Under the pieces are notes generated by a model, which saw only the letters and a program-made list of their open reading frames with translations, searched no databases and was not told the DNA's origin. A stretch of DNA of 5,384 nt from WJLC01 sp964600865 (GTDB lineage Archaea > Nanobdellota > Nanobdellia > Pacearchaeales > GW2011-AR1). Each line of letters opens with the position of its first letter. Position 1 is the first letter of the stretch. Positions 1 through 5,370 of this stretch are shown in pieces. Location: NCBI GenBank assembly GCA_964600865.1, contig CAZRJP010000033.1, forward strand, positions 1 to 5,384, written 5' to 3'. Position numbers and translations under genes: made by a program.

Positions 1-54
1 TGGCAGGTCACTTTTACACCTTATTGCATTGTCCAGTTTTTGGGGAGTAGTTCA
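1..54. mobile_element. Probable terminal sequence of an insertion sequence lying to the left
   Basis: No coding sequence is visible here. Positions 30-54 begin TGTCCAG, contain TTTTTGGGGAG and end AGTTCA. Read on the minus strand this gives TGAACTACTCCCC followed by AAAAACTGGACA, which resembles the terminal inverted repeats of IS3-family (IS150 group) elements, with the outer end at 54. Positions 1-20 (TGGCAGGTCACTTTTACACC) instead recall the repeated transposase-binding sequence at the ends of some IS21-family elements. Both resemblances are from memory, and the family is uncertain. The reading is that an IS, or nested ISs, ends at about 54 and forms the left edge of the cluster island. No transposase is present in the window to confirm it. 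Confidence 0.4.
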
Positions 55-105
55 GACTTCGGAATCGATGGTCGGTTTGGCAGGAATATGCAACTCTTTT
101 CTAAT

Positions 106-120
106 TGTAACATTGTTACA
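106..120. promoter_or_regulatory. Perfect 15-bp palindrome, candidate operator
   Basis: TGTAACATTGTTACA is two perfect 7-base inverted arms (TGTAACA and TGTTACA) around a single central T. This compact dyad fits a homodimeric helix-turn-helix regulator better than an RNA hairpin, since a one-base loop cannot fold. It lies about 150 bases before the precursor start and just upstream of a possible promoter. No regulator gene is in the window, so the cognate protein is unknown. Confidence 0.35.
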
Positions 121-124
121 TCAT

Positions 125-154
125 TTGGTTGGAATTTATTGAAAATAATAAAAT
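125..154 (+). promoter_or_regulatory. Weak candidate sigma-70-type promoter
   Basis: TTGGTT at 125-130 and TAAAAT at 149-154 are separated by 18 bases, an acceptable -35/-10 arrangement just after the palindrome. If used, it would give a 5' untranslated leader of roughly 100 bases before the precursor. In such AT-rich sequence matches of this quality arise by chance, and the host's promoter consensus is unknown. Confidence 0.2.
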
Positions 155-243
155 TATAGGAATTTATTGTAAATGATCATATATTAATCAATTTGCATTA
201 AGCCATTGAAAACATTTCAGTTAATTTATTGGCATGTTTATTG
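131..243 (+). repeat. Short direct repeats AATTTATTG/TTTATTG in the leader region
   Basis: GGAATTTATTGAAAATA (131-147) and GGAATTTATTGTAAATG (159-175) match closely at a 28-base interval. AATTTATTG recurs at 223-231, and TTTATTG once more at 237-243. They may be repeated binding sites or simply low-complexity AT-rich sequence. The first pair is the most convincing, as it spans about 17 bases with two mismatches. Confidence 0.35.
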
Positions 244-257
244 CATTAATTATAAAC

Positions 258-263
258 AGGAGG
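258..263 (+). promoter_or_regulatory. Ribosome binding site of the precursor peptide
   Basis: A perfect AGGAGG lies five bases before the ATG at 269. It fixes the start of the peptide gene at 269 rather than at the in-frame ATG at 206, which has no comparable site. Confidence 0.8.
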
Positions 264-268
264 TAAAC

Positions 269-433
269 ATGTTTGAAGATAGAACTAAGAAAAAAGAGAA
301 AAGAAATAGGATTTTTATTGAAAGAAAAGCAGCTTATGACTGTCATAGTCAGTGTAGCCAAATGTGTGCATATTTAGGGGAGGATCTGTATGACCAGTGT
401 TCAGATGATATGGGAGCAGATATCAATCCATAA
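269..433 (+). CDS. Putative RiPP precursor peptide with four cysteines (CxxxCxxxC core)
   Basis: This encodes a 54-residue peptide immediately before a radical SAM/SPASM maturase, so it is the natural candidate substrate. The ATG at 269 is chosen because AGGAGG sits five bases upstream. An in-frame ATG at 206 would add 21 residues but has no such site. Residues 1-20 are highly charged (lysine, arginine and glutamate) with no hydrophobic signal segment, as expected of a leader recognised by a maturase. The second half holds Cys25, Cys29 and Cys33 in a regular CxxxCxxxC spacing and a fourth Cys44, then an acidic tail ending in Asn-Pro. There is no Gly-Gly cleavage motif. Regular cysteines next to a SPASM enzyme suggest thioether crosslinks of the sactipeptide or ranthipeptide kind, or membership of a CXXX-repeat-like class. 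I do not recognise the exact family. The precursor role is inferred from context. Confidence 0.7.
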   Translation: MFEDRTKKKEKRNRIFIERKAAYDCHSQCSQMCAYLGEDLYDQCSDDMGADINP

Positions 434-508
434 GAAAATTAATAAGAAGAAAGAAAAATATATTCTTATAAGTTAAAAGAGAGCATATTTTTACTAGATC
501 AAGTAGGG

Positions 509-524
509 AAGGAGGAAATCAATA
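509..524 (+). promoter_or_regulatory. Strong ribosome binding site followed by an ATA start codon
   Basis: AAGGAGG (509-515) is a perfect Shine-Dalgarno sequence. Six bases later, in the frame of the radical SAM gene, stands ATA (522-524), not ATG, GTG or TTG. The frame is open from just after a TAG at 504-506. The first conventional start in frame, TTG at 648, has only an A-rich stretch before it and no Shine-Dalgarno sequence. The placement argues that translation starts at the ATA, or that an ATG was mutated or misread there. Confidence 0.6.
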
Positions 525-1817
525 ACACAAAGAAAATATATTGAATTAAATAGAGGAAAATATATTTACTTTCCTGAATGTAATGAACTGATTAATAAAG
601 AGTTCCAAGAAATTTTCAGTGAATATCGAAAAAAAAATAAATTATATTTGAAAAGTATTGAAATAAACAAAGAACAATTATTAGAGAATCTTTCTCGCAT
701 TTCATCCATTAAATTTGAAGTCACTCAAAATTGTAATCTTAGATGTAAATATTGCGCTTACCAAGGATTATATTATTATGAAAGAAAATGCAGTAAGAAA
801 ACGATGGATATTTACACTGCTGAAAGTATTATTAATTATATATATGACGTAATTGAAATAAATCCAACAAAAAAGATTCATATTAGTTTTTATGGGGGGG
901 AACCTTTAATTGAATTCACCTTGATTACAAAAATAGTGGAGTACTCCAGACAAAAATTCAAAGATTGGGATATTAATTATGCTTTATCAACAAACGGAAC
1001 TTTGTTAAATGATGAATTGATTGATTATTTTATAAATAATAATTTTAGCCTATCGGTTAGCTTAGATGGTCCTAAAGTAATTCATGATGAAAAAAGAATA
1101 TATAGAGATGGTACGGGTTCTTTTGCAGATGTAACAAATAATTTAAAGAAAATATTAAATAAAAACCCATACTATTATGAAAAAAAAGTGAAGATAAACG
1201 CTACGTATTCTAAAGACATGCCTTTGTACAAAATTTATGAATTTTTTTCAAAATCGTCTTTAGTGAAAAACAATGGTATTTGGTTTTTTTTTGTTAGTAC
1301 AATCGATACTTCATATTATAAAAGTTATCCACCGGACATAAAGCATTATATAAACGATACAAAAAAGATAATGAGGAAGATAAAAGGCAAGCTTAAACGG
1401 CAAGAATTATTATCTAATTTTGAAACAAGCTTCTTAACAAATATTAAAAGTTTGAGAACTAAATTAGAGATTAACAATTTTAATTTAGTGTCAGGCGCTT
1501 GCCTTTTTGGAGAAAAATTATACATTGATGTCGAAGGAAATTTTCATCTTTGTGAAAAAATTAATAATAAATTTCCTATTGGAAATGTAATTGAAGGTTT
1601 TAATGTTAACGCGATGATGAAAATATTAAATGATTTTATTAATATAAGGAAAAAATTTTGCAGAATCTGCGATTTTAGGTTTCTTTGTTTGAAATGTTAT
1701 ATCTTTTTTGCTAGAAATGGATACTTAACAATTGACGATAATGCATGTGATAAAATTAGATCAAGTATTAGAAATACCTTAGAAGCTTTAATAATGGTGG
1801 GAAAATATCTGGACTAA
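522..1817 (+). CDS. Radical SAM/SPASM peptide maturase
   Basis: This is a 431-residue enzyme if it starts at ATA 522; from TTG 648 it would have 389 residues. The extra 42 residues include RKYIELNRGKYIYFPE, which resembles the N-terminal strand region of SPASM peptide maturases, and supply the only good ribosome binding site. In 431-residue numbering, CxxxCxxC (Cys71, Cys75, Cys78) binds the 4Fe-4S cluster that cleaves S-adenosylmethionine. FYGGEPL follows at 123-129, with STNG and SLDGP strand motifs after it. The C-terminal SPASM domain has seven cysteines: Cys327, Cys344, the CxxCxxxxxCxxC group 380-392, and Cys409, which would hold two auxiliary clusters. Such cytoplasmic enzymes install thioether or carbon-carbon crosslinks in RiPP precursors. 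The likely substrate is the four-cysteine peptide 88 bases upstream. Its TAA shares one base with the next ATG. Class is secure; the bond formed is unknown. Confidence 0.9.
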   Translation: MTQRKYIELNRGKYIYFPECNELINKEFQEIFSEYRKKNKLYLKSIEINKEQLLENLSRISSIKFEVTQNCNLRCKYCAYQGLYYYERKCSKKTMDIYTAESIINYIYDVIEINPTKKIHISFYGGEPLIEFTLITKIVEYSRQKFKDWDINYALSTNGTLLNDELIDYFINNNFSLSVSLDGPKVIHDEKRIYRDGTGSFADVTNNLKKILNKNPYYYEKKVKINATYSKDMPLYKIYEFFSKSSLVKNNGIWFFFVSTIDTSYYKSYPPDIKHYINDTKKIMRKIKGKLKRQELLSNFETSFLTNIKSLRTKLEINNFNLVSGACLFGEKLYIDVEGNFHLCEKINNKFPIGNVIEGFNVNAMMKILNDFINIRKKFCRICDFRFLCLKCYIFFARNGYLTIDDNACDKIRSSIRNTLEALIMVGKYLD

Positions 1818-2551
1818 TGAAAAAATATTTTCATCAGTATATTCACATTGAAAGAGGACCAGTGAATAGTATTTTAGTCGATTTTTTAAAAAATAAAGTT
1901 TATCATATTGATAATAATACATTAGATTTATTTAAACAAGGTAGCTATTCGAAGATTTCATCCTTTACTCGTTTTGCAGAGAAAAATCAATTAATAATTA
2001 AAGTGGAGAATGAAAATATATGGATACCTTATATAAGTTTTGATAGATCTATTAATCCCAAAGAAAAGTTTTCAATTGAAATTGAAATAGAAGATGCCTC
2101 ATTTGAAAAATCAGCAAAAAAGATTTTTAATTTTTTTTCTATTATAGATATTAGATGTGTTAAGATTAGTGAAAATCAAATGCAGTATTGTATTGAACGT
2201 TCTAAAGATATGGGACTTTTTGATGTTAATAGGAGAACATATCTTTTTAACATGAAATTTAATAGTGGTTGGGGACAAAGAATTTTTATATCAAAAAAAG
2301 GGAAAATAAAACCGTGTATAAACAGTAAAATCATATTAGGAGATATCAAATCAGGGGAAATTGAAAATTATATAAATAAAATTTATCAATATTGGACAAT
2401 TACAAAAGATAAAATAGAATGTTGTAAAAAATGTGAGTTCAGATATTGTTGTTTTGACTGCAGAGAAATAGCTAGGTTGAAAGGGAAAAATCTTTATTCT
2501 AAAAATCCATATTGCAGCTATAATCCTAACAAAGGAATTTGGGATGAATGA
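1817..2551 (+). CDS. SPASM-domain protein lacking the radical SAM motif (grasp-with-spasm-like maturase partner)
   Basis: This is a 244-residue protein whose ATG overlaps the preceding TAA (TAATG), so it is probably translated by coupling. It has no CxxxCxxC and therefore no site for the SAM-cleaving cluster. The C-terminus is a SPASM half: Cys167, then Cys202, 203, 206, 211, 212 and 215 in the sequence CCKKCEFRYCCFDC, then Cys233 in NPYCSYNPNKGIW. This ending (CEFRYxCxDC followed by CxYNPxxGxW) and an N-terminus around RGPVNSILVD resemble SPASM proteins of the grasp-with-spasm RiPP system. There they accompany an ATP-grasp enzyme, but none is visible here; the partner is instead a complete radical SAM enzyme. 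It may bind the precursor leader or carry auxiliary clusters for its neighbour. The family resemblance is from memory, and the role is inference. Confidence 0.75.
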   Translation: MKKYFHQYIHIERGPVNSILVDFLKNKVYHIDNNTLDLFKQGSYSKISSFTRFAEKNQLIIKVENENIWIPYISFDRSINPKEKFSIEIEIEDASFEKSAKKIFNFFSIIDIRCVKISENQMQYCIERSKDMGLFDVNRRTYLFNMKFNSGWGQRIFISKKGKIKPCINSKIILGDIKSGEIENYINKIYQYWTITKDKIECCKKCEFRYCCFDCREIARLKGKNLYSKNPYCSYNPNKGIWDE

Positions 2552-3431
2552 TTTAATAACAACTGTTTTGATTCCTTATATTCCCACAAATTATAGAAAT
2601 TATACTTTAGCCCACTTATTTGAACATATAATTATCTCTGAATTTGATAATGGTATAGGAGGACTCACAACTAATGACTATATTATGTTGTTTTGTTCTA
2701 AATGCAGCAATGAAGAAGTGGTAGAAACAATGGAAAGTTTAAAGATAGAAGAGGTGAATATTGAAAGAAATAGAAAAAAGATAAGATCGGAGATAATTAA
2801 AAGTATGAAGGTAAGAAATGAAATATTTTTCAGAAAAGTTTGGGATGGCACTATTTATGAAAAGAGTCCTGTGGGTACTGAATCAGAAATTAATATTATT
2901 AGTCGTAAGGATCTGATAGGAATGCAGAAGAAAGTTATAAAGGGAAATATTTATATATATAATAATTACAAGATTAGTATATTTAATAAACATGTAGATA
3001 AAAATAATTATAAGATTAAAAAGATTAATATCATAAATAAATCTACATTCAAACATGATAAAAATTATTATAAAAGAATAATTTTCGAGGGAGAATCCGA
3101 CATTTTTAATTTAATATGTGAGATGTTAAGTTTTTTTGATCCAAACAGATATGTACAATTAATTGAAAAAAAACAATTAAACACAATCATTTTAGAACGA
3201 GATTTTATTTTTCCAGAATACAATGAATTAATTACATTAAAGACGAAATGTTTAAAAGAAATACAAAGAGTTAATTTATTATTGGACAAATCATATTTTC
3301 ATAAATCAATGAAAGAATTAATAAGTTTTTTTTATCATAACAAAATAATCTCAGACAGGATTAAGTATATCTTTAATATCGATGATAAAGAAATAATTGA
3401 ATCAATTTTATTTTTAAAGAAAAATTATTAA
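2544..3431 (+). CDS. Compact M16-like (pitrilysin/insulinase) zinc protease, putative leader peptidase
   Basis: This is a 295-residue protein starting inside the previous gene (8-base overlap), with AAAGGA at 2531-2536 seven bases before the ATG. LAHLFEH at residues 22-28 matches the inverted zinc motif HxxEH of M16 proteases (His24, Glu27 and His28). GGLTTNDY at 39-46 fits the glycine-rich stretch that follows in the family. Glu83 in IRSEI is the best candidate for the third zinc ligand. The spacing from His28 to Glu83 is 55 residues, against about 76 in classical members, and the N-terminus is short, so this is a reduced single-unit protein. The C-terminal half is lysine- and isoleucine-rich without recognisable motifs. 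There is no signal peptide, so it is probably cytoplasmic. M16 proteins (AlbE and AlbF) occur with the radical SAM enzyme of subtilosin, which supports a role in leader removal or maturation. Confidence 0.7.
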   Translation: MNDLITTVLIPYIPTNYRNYTLAHLFEHIIISEFDNGIGGLTTNDYIMLFCSKCSNEEVVETMESLKIEEVNIERNRKKIRSEIIKSMKVRNEIFFRKVWDGTIYEKSPVGTESEINIISRKDLIGMQKKVIKGNIYIYNNYKISIFNKHVDKNNYKIKKINIINKSTFKHDKNYYKRIIFEGESDIFNLICEMLSFFDPNRYVQLIEKKQLNTIILERDFIFPEYNELITLKTKCLKEIQRVNLLLDKSYFHKSMKELISFFYHNKIISDRIKYIFNIDDKEIIESILFLKKNY

Positions 3432-3506
3432 TTTAGTATAGTGTTTTATATGAATAAAAAATTAAAAAAAGTAATTTAATTGATGAGTATAAAGGAGAAA
3501 AAGACC

Positions 3507-4634
3507 ATGAAAAAGAAAATAATTCTGATATTATCTGTCTCGTTATTTTTCACATTGAAAATAGCTCTTCCAACCGAAAAAAATGCTGAATTTTCAGGAC
3601 AAAGTGAAGAAGATCAAAGAAAGTTAACTGTTGTAAATACTGATAATCCCATATATGAGGGCAATATTCTTGAACTTAAGGAAGTGTTTTCTTTTGGAGG
3701 TAATAAAGAAAAAAGGGACAAGTATTTCTGGAGTAAGATTGCTAAGATGGAAATTGACAATAATGGAAATTTTTATATCTTGGATATAAAACAAAAAAAT
3801 ATAAAAGTCTTCGATAAATCTGGGTTTTATATAAAATCAATAGGCAGAATCGGAGCAGGGCCGGGGGAATTTCAATATCCCTGGTGGATTGATATCCCGG
3901 ATAAGAGAAGAATAGTTATACTTGATATGTCACGAAGAAATCTCCTTTATTACTCTTTAGATGGAACATTTGATAAACAATTAAATATGGCCCCATATGG
4001 TACTTGCACTAAATTTATTATAGGTGAAGATGATCAGATTATAGGTGAATTTTCTCTCAATAATGGAGGCGCCGCTTTAAAGAGAGTAAATCTTGGAACA
4101 AATGAAACAGAATCAATTGCTAAGAAAGAATATGAAAGAACTCCATTACTTTATAAAATTACTCCTAAGCTAATATGGACAAGTGGACAAGATAATCAAA
4201 TTTTATGGTCGATTAATGACGCATACAAAATTAATATATGTGATGATCAAGGGAATTTGATTAAAATTATAAAAAAACCTTTAAAAAAATTGAAAATTAG
4301 AAATAAAAAAAGAGAAGAATATCAAGATCAAGTCCAAAGAATACATGGGGGGAGGGCAATCCCCATTAATTATCAACAGGAGTTACCTAAATACTATCCG
4401 GCTTTTCAGGATATTTATACAGATGATTTAGGCAGAATAATCATTAAGACTTATGAAAAAAATAAAGATGACAAATACTACTTTGATATTTTTGATCCCA
4501 AAGGGAGATACATAGCAAAAATTGCCATGAGCTCAGAATATCAAATATGGAGAAAAGACAATCTTTATACAATAGAATTAGATAAAGAAGGTTATCATAC
4601 TGTTAAGAAATATAAAGTAAAATGGAAGTACTGA
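3507..4634 (+). CDS. Exported 6-bladed beta-propeller protein
   Basis: This is a 375-residue protein. The start is ATG 3507, since AAAGGAG (3491-3497) lies nine bases upstream. The longer frame from TTG 3480 adds nine residues without a ribosome binding site. Residues 1-20 are a signal sequence (MKKK then a hydrophobic run), with no lipobox cysteine, so the product is probably periplasmic or secreted. Blade-like repeats follow, for example NGNFYILDIKQKNIKVFDKSG, then GRIGAGPGEFQYP, FQDIYTDDLGRI and YYFDIFDPKGRYIAKI, and it ends with YTIELDKEGYHTVKKYKV. This matches the 6-bladed beta-propeller family frequent in Bacteroidota and Aminicenantes, whose function is generally unknown. It begins 75 bases after the protease gene with no terminator between, so co-transcription is possible. 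A sensing or binding role for the peptide is only a guess. Confidence 0.8.
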   Translation: MKKKIILILSVSLFFTLKIALPTEKNAEFSGQSEEDQRKLTVVNTDNPIYEGNILELKEVFSFGGNKEKRDKYFWSKIAKMEIDNNGNFYILDIKQKNIKVFDKSGFYIKSIGRIGAGPGEFQYPWWIDIPDKRRIVILDMSRRNLLYYSLDGTFDKQLNMAPYGTCTKFIIGEDDQIIGEFSLNNGGAALKRVNLGTNETESIAKKEYERTPLLYKITPKLIWTSGQDNQILWSINDAYKINICDDQGNLIKIIKKPLKKLKIRNKKREEYQDQVQRIHGGRAIPINYQQELPKYYPAFQDIYTDDLGRIIIKTYEKNKDDKYYFDIFDPKGRYIAKIAMSSEYQIWRKDNLYTIELDKEGYHTVKKYKVKWKY

Positions 4635-4690
4635 ATAGAAAAAATCCATATTGTAATTATGATCCTTATTCTGGCCAATGGCAAATTTAA
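4622..4690 (+). pseudogene. C-terminal remnant of a second SPASM-only protein
   Basis: A 22-codon frame begins at ATG 4622 inside the end of the propeller gene and stops at TAA 4688-4690. Its sequence includes RKNPYCNYDPYSGQWQI. This aligns without gaps to the last residues of the SPASM-only protein encoded at 1817-2551 (KNPYCSYNPNKGIWDE), sharing the KNPYC start and the following Tyr, Pro, Gly and Trp; 14 bases are identical (2501-2514 and 4640-4653). The rest of the SPASM domain is missing because the propeller gene's 3' end directly abuts it. This is best explained by a deletion or recombination that removed most of a paralogue. It is unlikely to be a functional peptide gene. Confidence 0.65.
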
Positions 4691-4707
4691 CTGAACGCAT
4701 TTTGCTA

Positions 4708-4726
4708 ATAAACCGAATGGGTTTAT
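4708..4726. other. Small hairpin without a T-tract
   Basis: ATAAACC (4708-4714) pairs with GGTTTAT (4720-4726) around a five-base loop GAATG. No run of T follows on either strand, so it does not qualify as an intrinsic terminator. It sits between the SPASM relic and the broken propeller gene and overlaps the likely old start of the latter. Confidence 0.3.
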
Positions 4727-4998
4727 AGATAAAAGAAAAGCTGTTTTAGTTATCATTGCCGTCCTCGCGGCCATGGTGCTGAATCAATGCGGAAAAGAAG
4801 ACAGCTATTATAAAGTTGAATCTGTTGATAATACCAAGCTCATCCATTCCTATAAACCGCTTTGGCAGGACACCCAAAAGATAGAATTGAAGCTGATTGC
4901 ACAAATTGGAGGAAATACACCGGAAAAAGAAGAATAGGCCTTTTATCGAAATTATGATATGGTCCAAGATAAAAATAATAAATATATATTATCCTGGG
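4725..4998 (+). pseudogene. Broken 6-bladed beta-propeller lipoprotein (N-terminal fragment)
   Basis: The frame reads DKRKAVLVIIAVLAAMVLNQC, then KPLWQDTQKIELKLIAQIGG, an in-frame TAG at 4935-4937, then AFYRNYDMVQDKNNKYIL up to the IS boundary near 4999. The hydrophobic N-terminus ending in cysteine looks like a lipoprotein signal, although Gln before the cysteine is atypical for a lipobox. The pattern KIELxxxxQIGG, then FYxxYDMVxDxxNxYIL, is the usual opening of 6-bladed beta-propeller proteins, so the product would have been an anchored, surface or periplasmic relative of the protein encoded at 3507-4634. There is no ATG: the codon where the start would lie is ATA (4725-4727), and the frame is closed by TGA at 4692-4694. 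The gene is dead from the nonsense codon and from IS truncation, and perhaps also from loss of its start. Confidence 0.65.
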
Positions 4999-5047
4999 TG
5001 TAGTAGCCCCCATTTTGAGCGGACACCCATGTCCTCAAAATAAGTTG

Positions 5048-5077
5048 TAGTCATAGTGTTAGTCATAAGACTATAAT
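5048..5077 (+). promoter_or_regulatory. Candidate transposase promoter with a direct repeat
   Basis: A perfect TATAAT stands at 5072-5077, 17 bases before the start codon of OrfA. No good -35 is found at 17 bases; TTGTAG at 5045-5050 is 21 bases away, too far. TAGTCATA occurs twice, at 5048-5055 and 5060-5067, just upstream, and could mark a transposase or regulator binding site. The -10 sits very close to the ribosome binding site, so any leader would be short. Confidence 0.3.
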
Positions 5078-5083
5078 TTAACC

Positions 5084-5090
5084 AGAGGAG
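5084..5090 (+). promoter_or_regulatory. Ribosome binding site of the transposase OrfA
   Basis: AGAGGAG lies four bases before the ATG at 5095 and supports that start. Confidence 0.6.
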
Positions 5091-5094
5091 TGAC

Positions 5095-5370
5095 ATGAGC
5101 GAAATCAAAGTCATCACTTCGGTCCAGAGGCGGCGCCGATGGCGGCCGGAGGAAAAACGGGCGATGGTTGAAGAAGCGGAACAGCCGGGCATGAGTATTT
5201 CCGCTGTGGCCAGAAAATACGATGTGCACCCCAATCTGCTTTTCTCCTGGAGGCGGCTTATGCGGGAAGGGGCGTTGGAAGCTGTGAAGCGGGATGAACG
5301 GGTTGTTCCGGTATCTGAGGTAAAAGCACTTGATGAGCGACAATTAAAAATCCCGCTTGGTGACTTTTGA
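5095..5370 (+). CDS. IS3-family (IS2-like) transposase OrfA, C-terminally truncated
   Basis: The frame gives 91 residues. Residues 11-60 are a helix-turn-helix DNA-binding domain: RRRRWRPEEKRAMVEEAEQP, then SISAVARKYDVHPNLLFSWRR. The following GALEAVKRDERVVPVSEVKAL closely follows what I recall of OrfA (InsC) of IS2 (GSLTAV then EQVVPASEL). OrfA binds the IS ends and normally continues through a leucine-zipper region (ELxRLLGKKTxE) to roughly 120 residues, then produces the OrfAB transposase by frameshifting. Here the family sequence stops at about residue 82 (LDER) and is replaced by QLKIPLGDF and a stop. The zipper and the frameshift site are therefore lost and this copy should be inactive. 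The junction near 5340 may be a second insertion or a deletion. Confidence 0.75.
   Translation: MSEIKVITSVQRRRRWRPEEKRAMVEEAEQPGMSISAVARKYDVHPNLLFSWRRLMREGALEAVKRDERVVPVSEVKALDERQLKIPLGDF

Larger units (their letters stand above)
55..268 (+). promoter_or_regulatory. Non-coding leader and control region of the peptide cluster
   Basis: This is a stretch of about 210 bases with no convincing gene. Short open frames exist, for example from ATG 68 and ATG 88, but they lack proper ribosome binding sites and recognisable sequence. The region becomes very AT-rich after about 120. It holds a perfect palindrome at 106-120, repeated AATTTATTG/TTTATTG words between 133 and 243, a duplicated TTGCATTAA (193-201 and 241-249), and the ribosome binding site of the precursor at 258-263. 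It most likely carries the promoter for the downstream operon, but no single promoter stands out. Confidence 0.5.
4999..5340 (+). mobile_element. IS3-family (IS2 group-like) element, left part
   Basis: The left end begins TGTAGTAGCCCCCATTTT at 4999 and continues GAGCGGACACC to 5027, a TG-starting, C-rich end typical of IS3-family inverted repeats. It is followed by a promoter-like TATAAT (5072-5077), a ribosome binding site and OrfA from 5095. Base composition changes abruptly from AT-rich cluster DNA to about 50% G+C at this boundary, and the propeller pseudogene stops there. The exact edge could be a few bases earlier (TGGGTGTAG at 4995). OrfB and the right end are not in the window. The IS2-like sequence appears to stop near 5340. 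Confidence 0.7.

Noticed and set aside
68..142. Short hydrophobic frame from ATG 68
   Set aside because: There is no ribosome binding site or recognisable sequence, and it overlaps the palindrome and repeat region.
206..268. N-terminal extension of the precursor peptide from ATG 206
   Set aside because: There is no ribosome binding site before 206, whereas AGGAGG stands five bases before ATG 269.
454..492. Inverted repeat AAAAATAT/ATATTTTT between the precursor and maturase genes
   Set aside because: It has only A-T pairs and a loop of 23 bases, so it is too weak for a terminator or attenuator.
648..650. TTG 648 as the start of the radical SAM gene
   Set aside because: It has no Shine-Dalgarno sequence and would discard a family-like N-terminal region that follows a perfect site at 509-515.
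3068..3289. Minus-strand frame inside the protease gene
   Set aside because: It is a shadow of the plus-strand gene in AT-rich sequence, without a ribosome binding site or domain.
3450..3479. Nine-codon frame MNKKLKKVI between the protease and propeller genes
   Set aside because: It is too short and is made of low-complexity AT-rich codons; it may be a peptide-gene remnant but cannot be supported.
4989..5343. Minus-strand frames across the IS
   Set aside because: They are shadows of OrfA and the IS end; the plus-strand frame has a clear family match.
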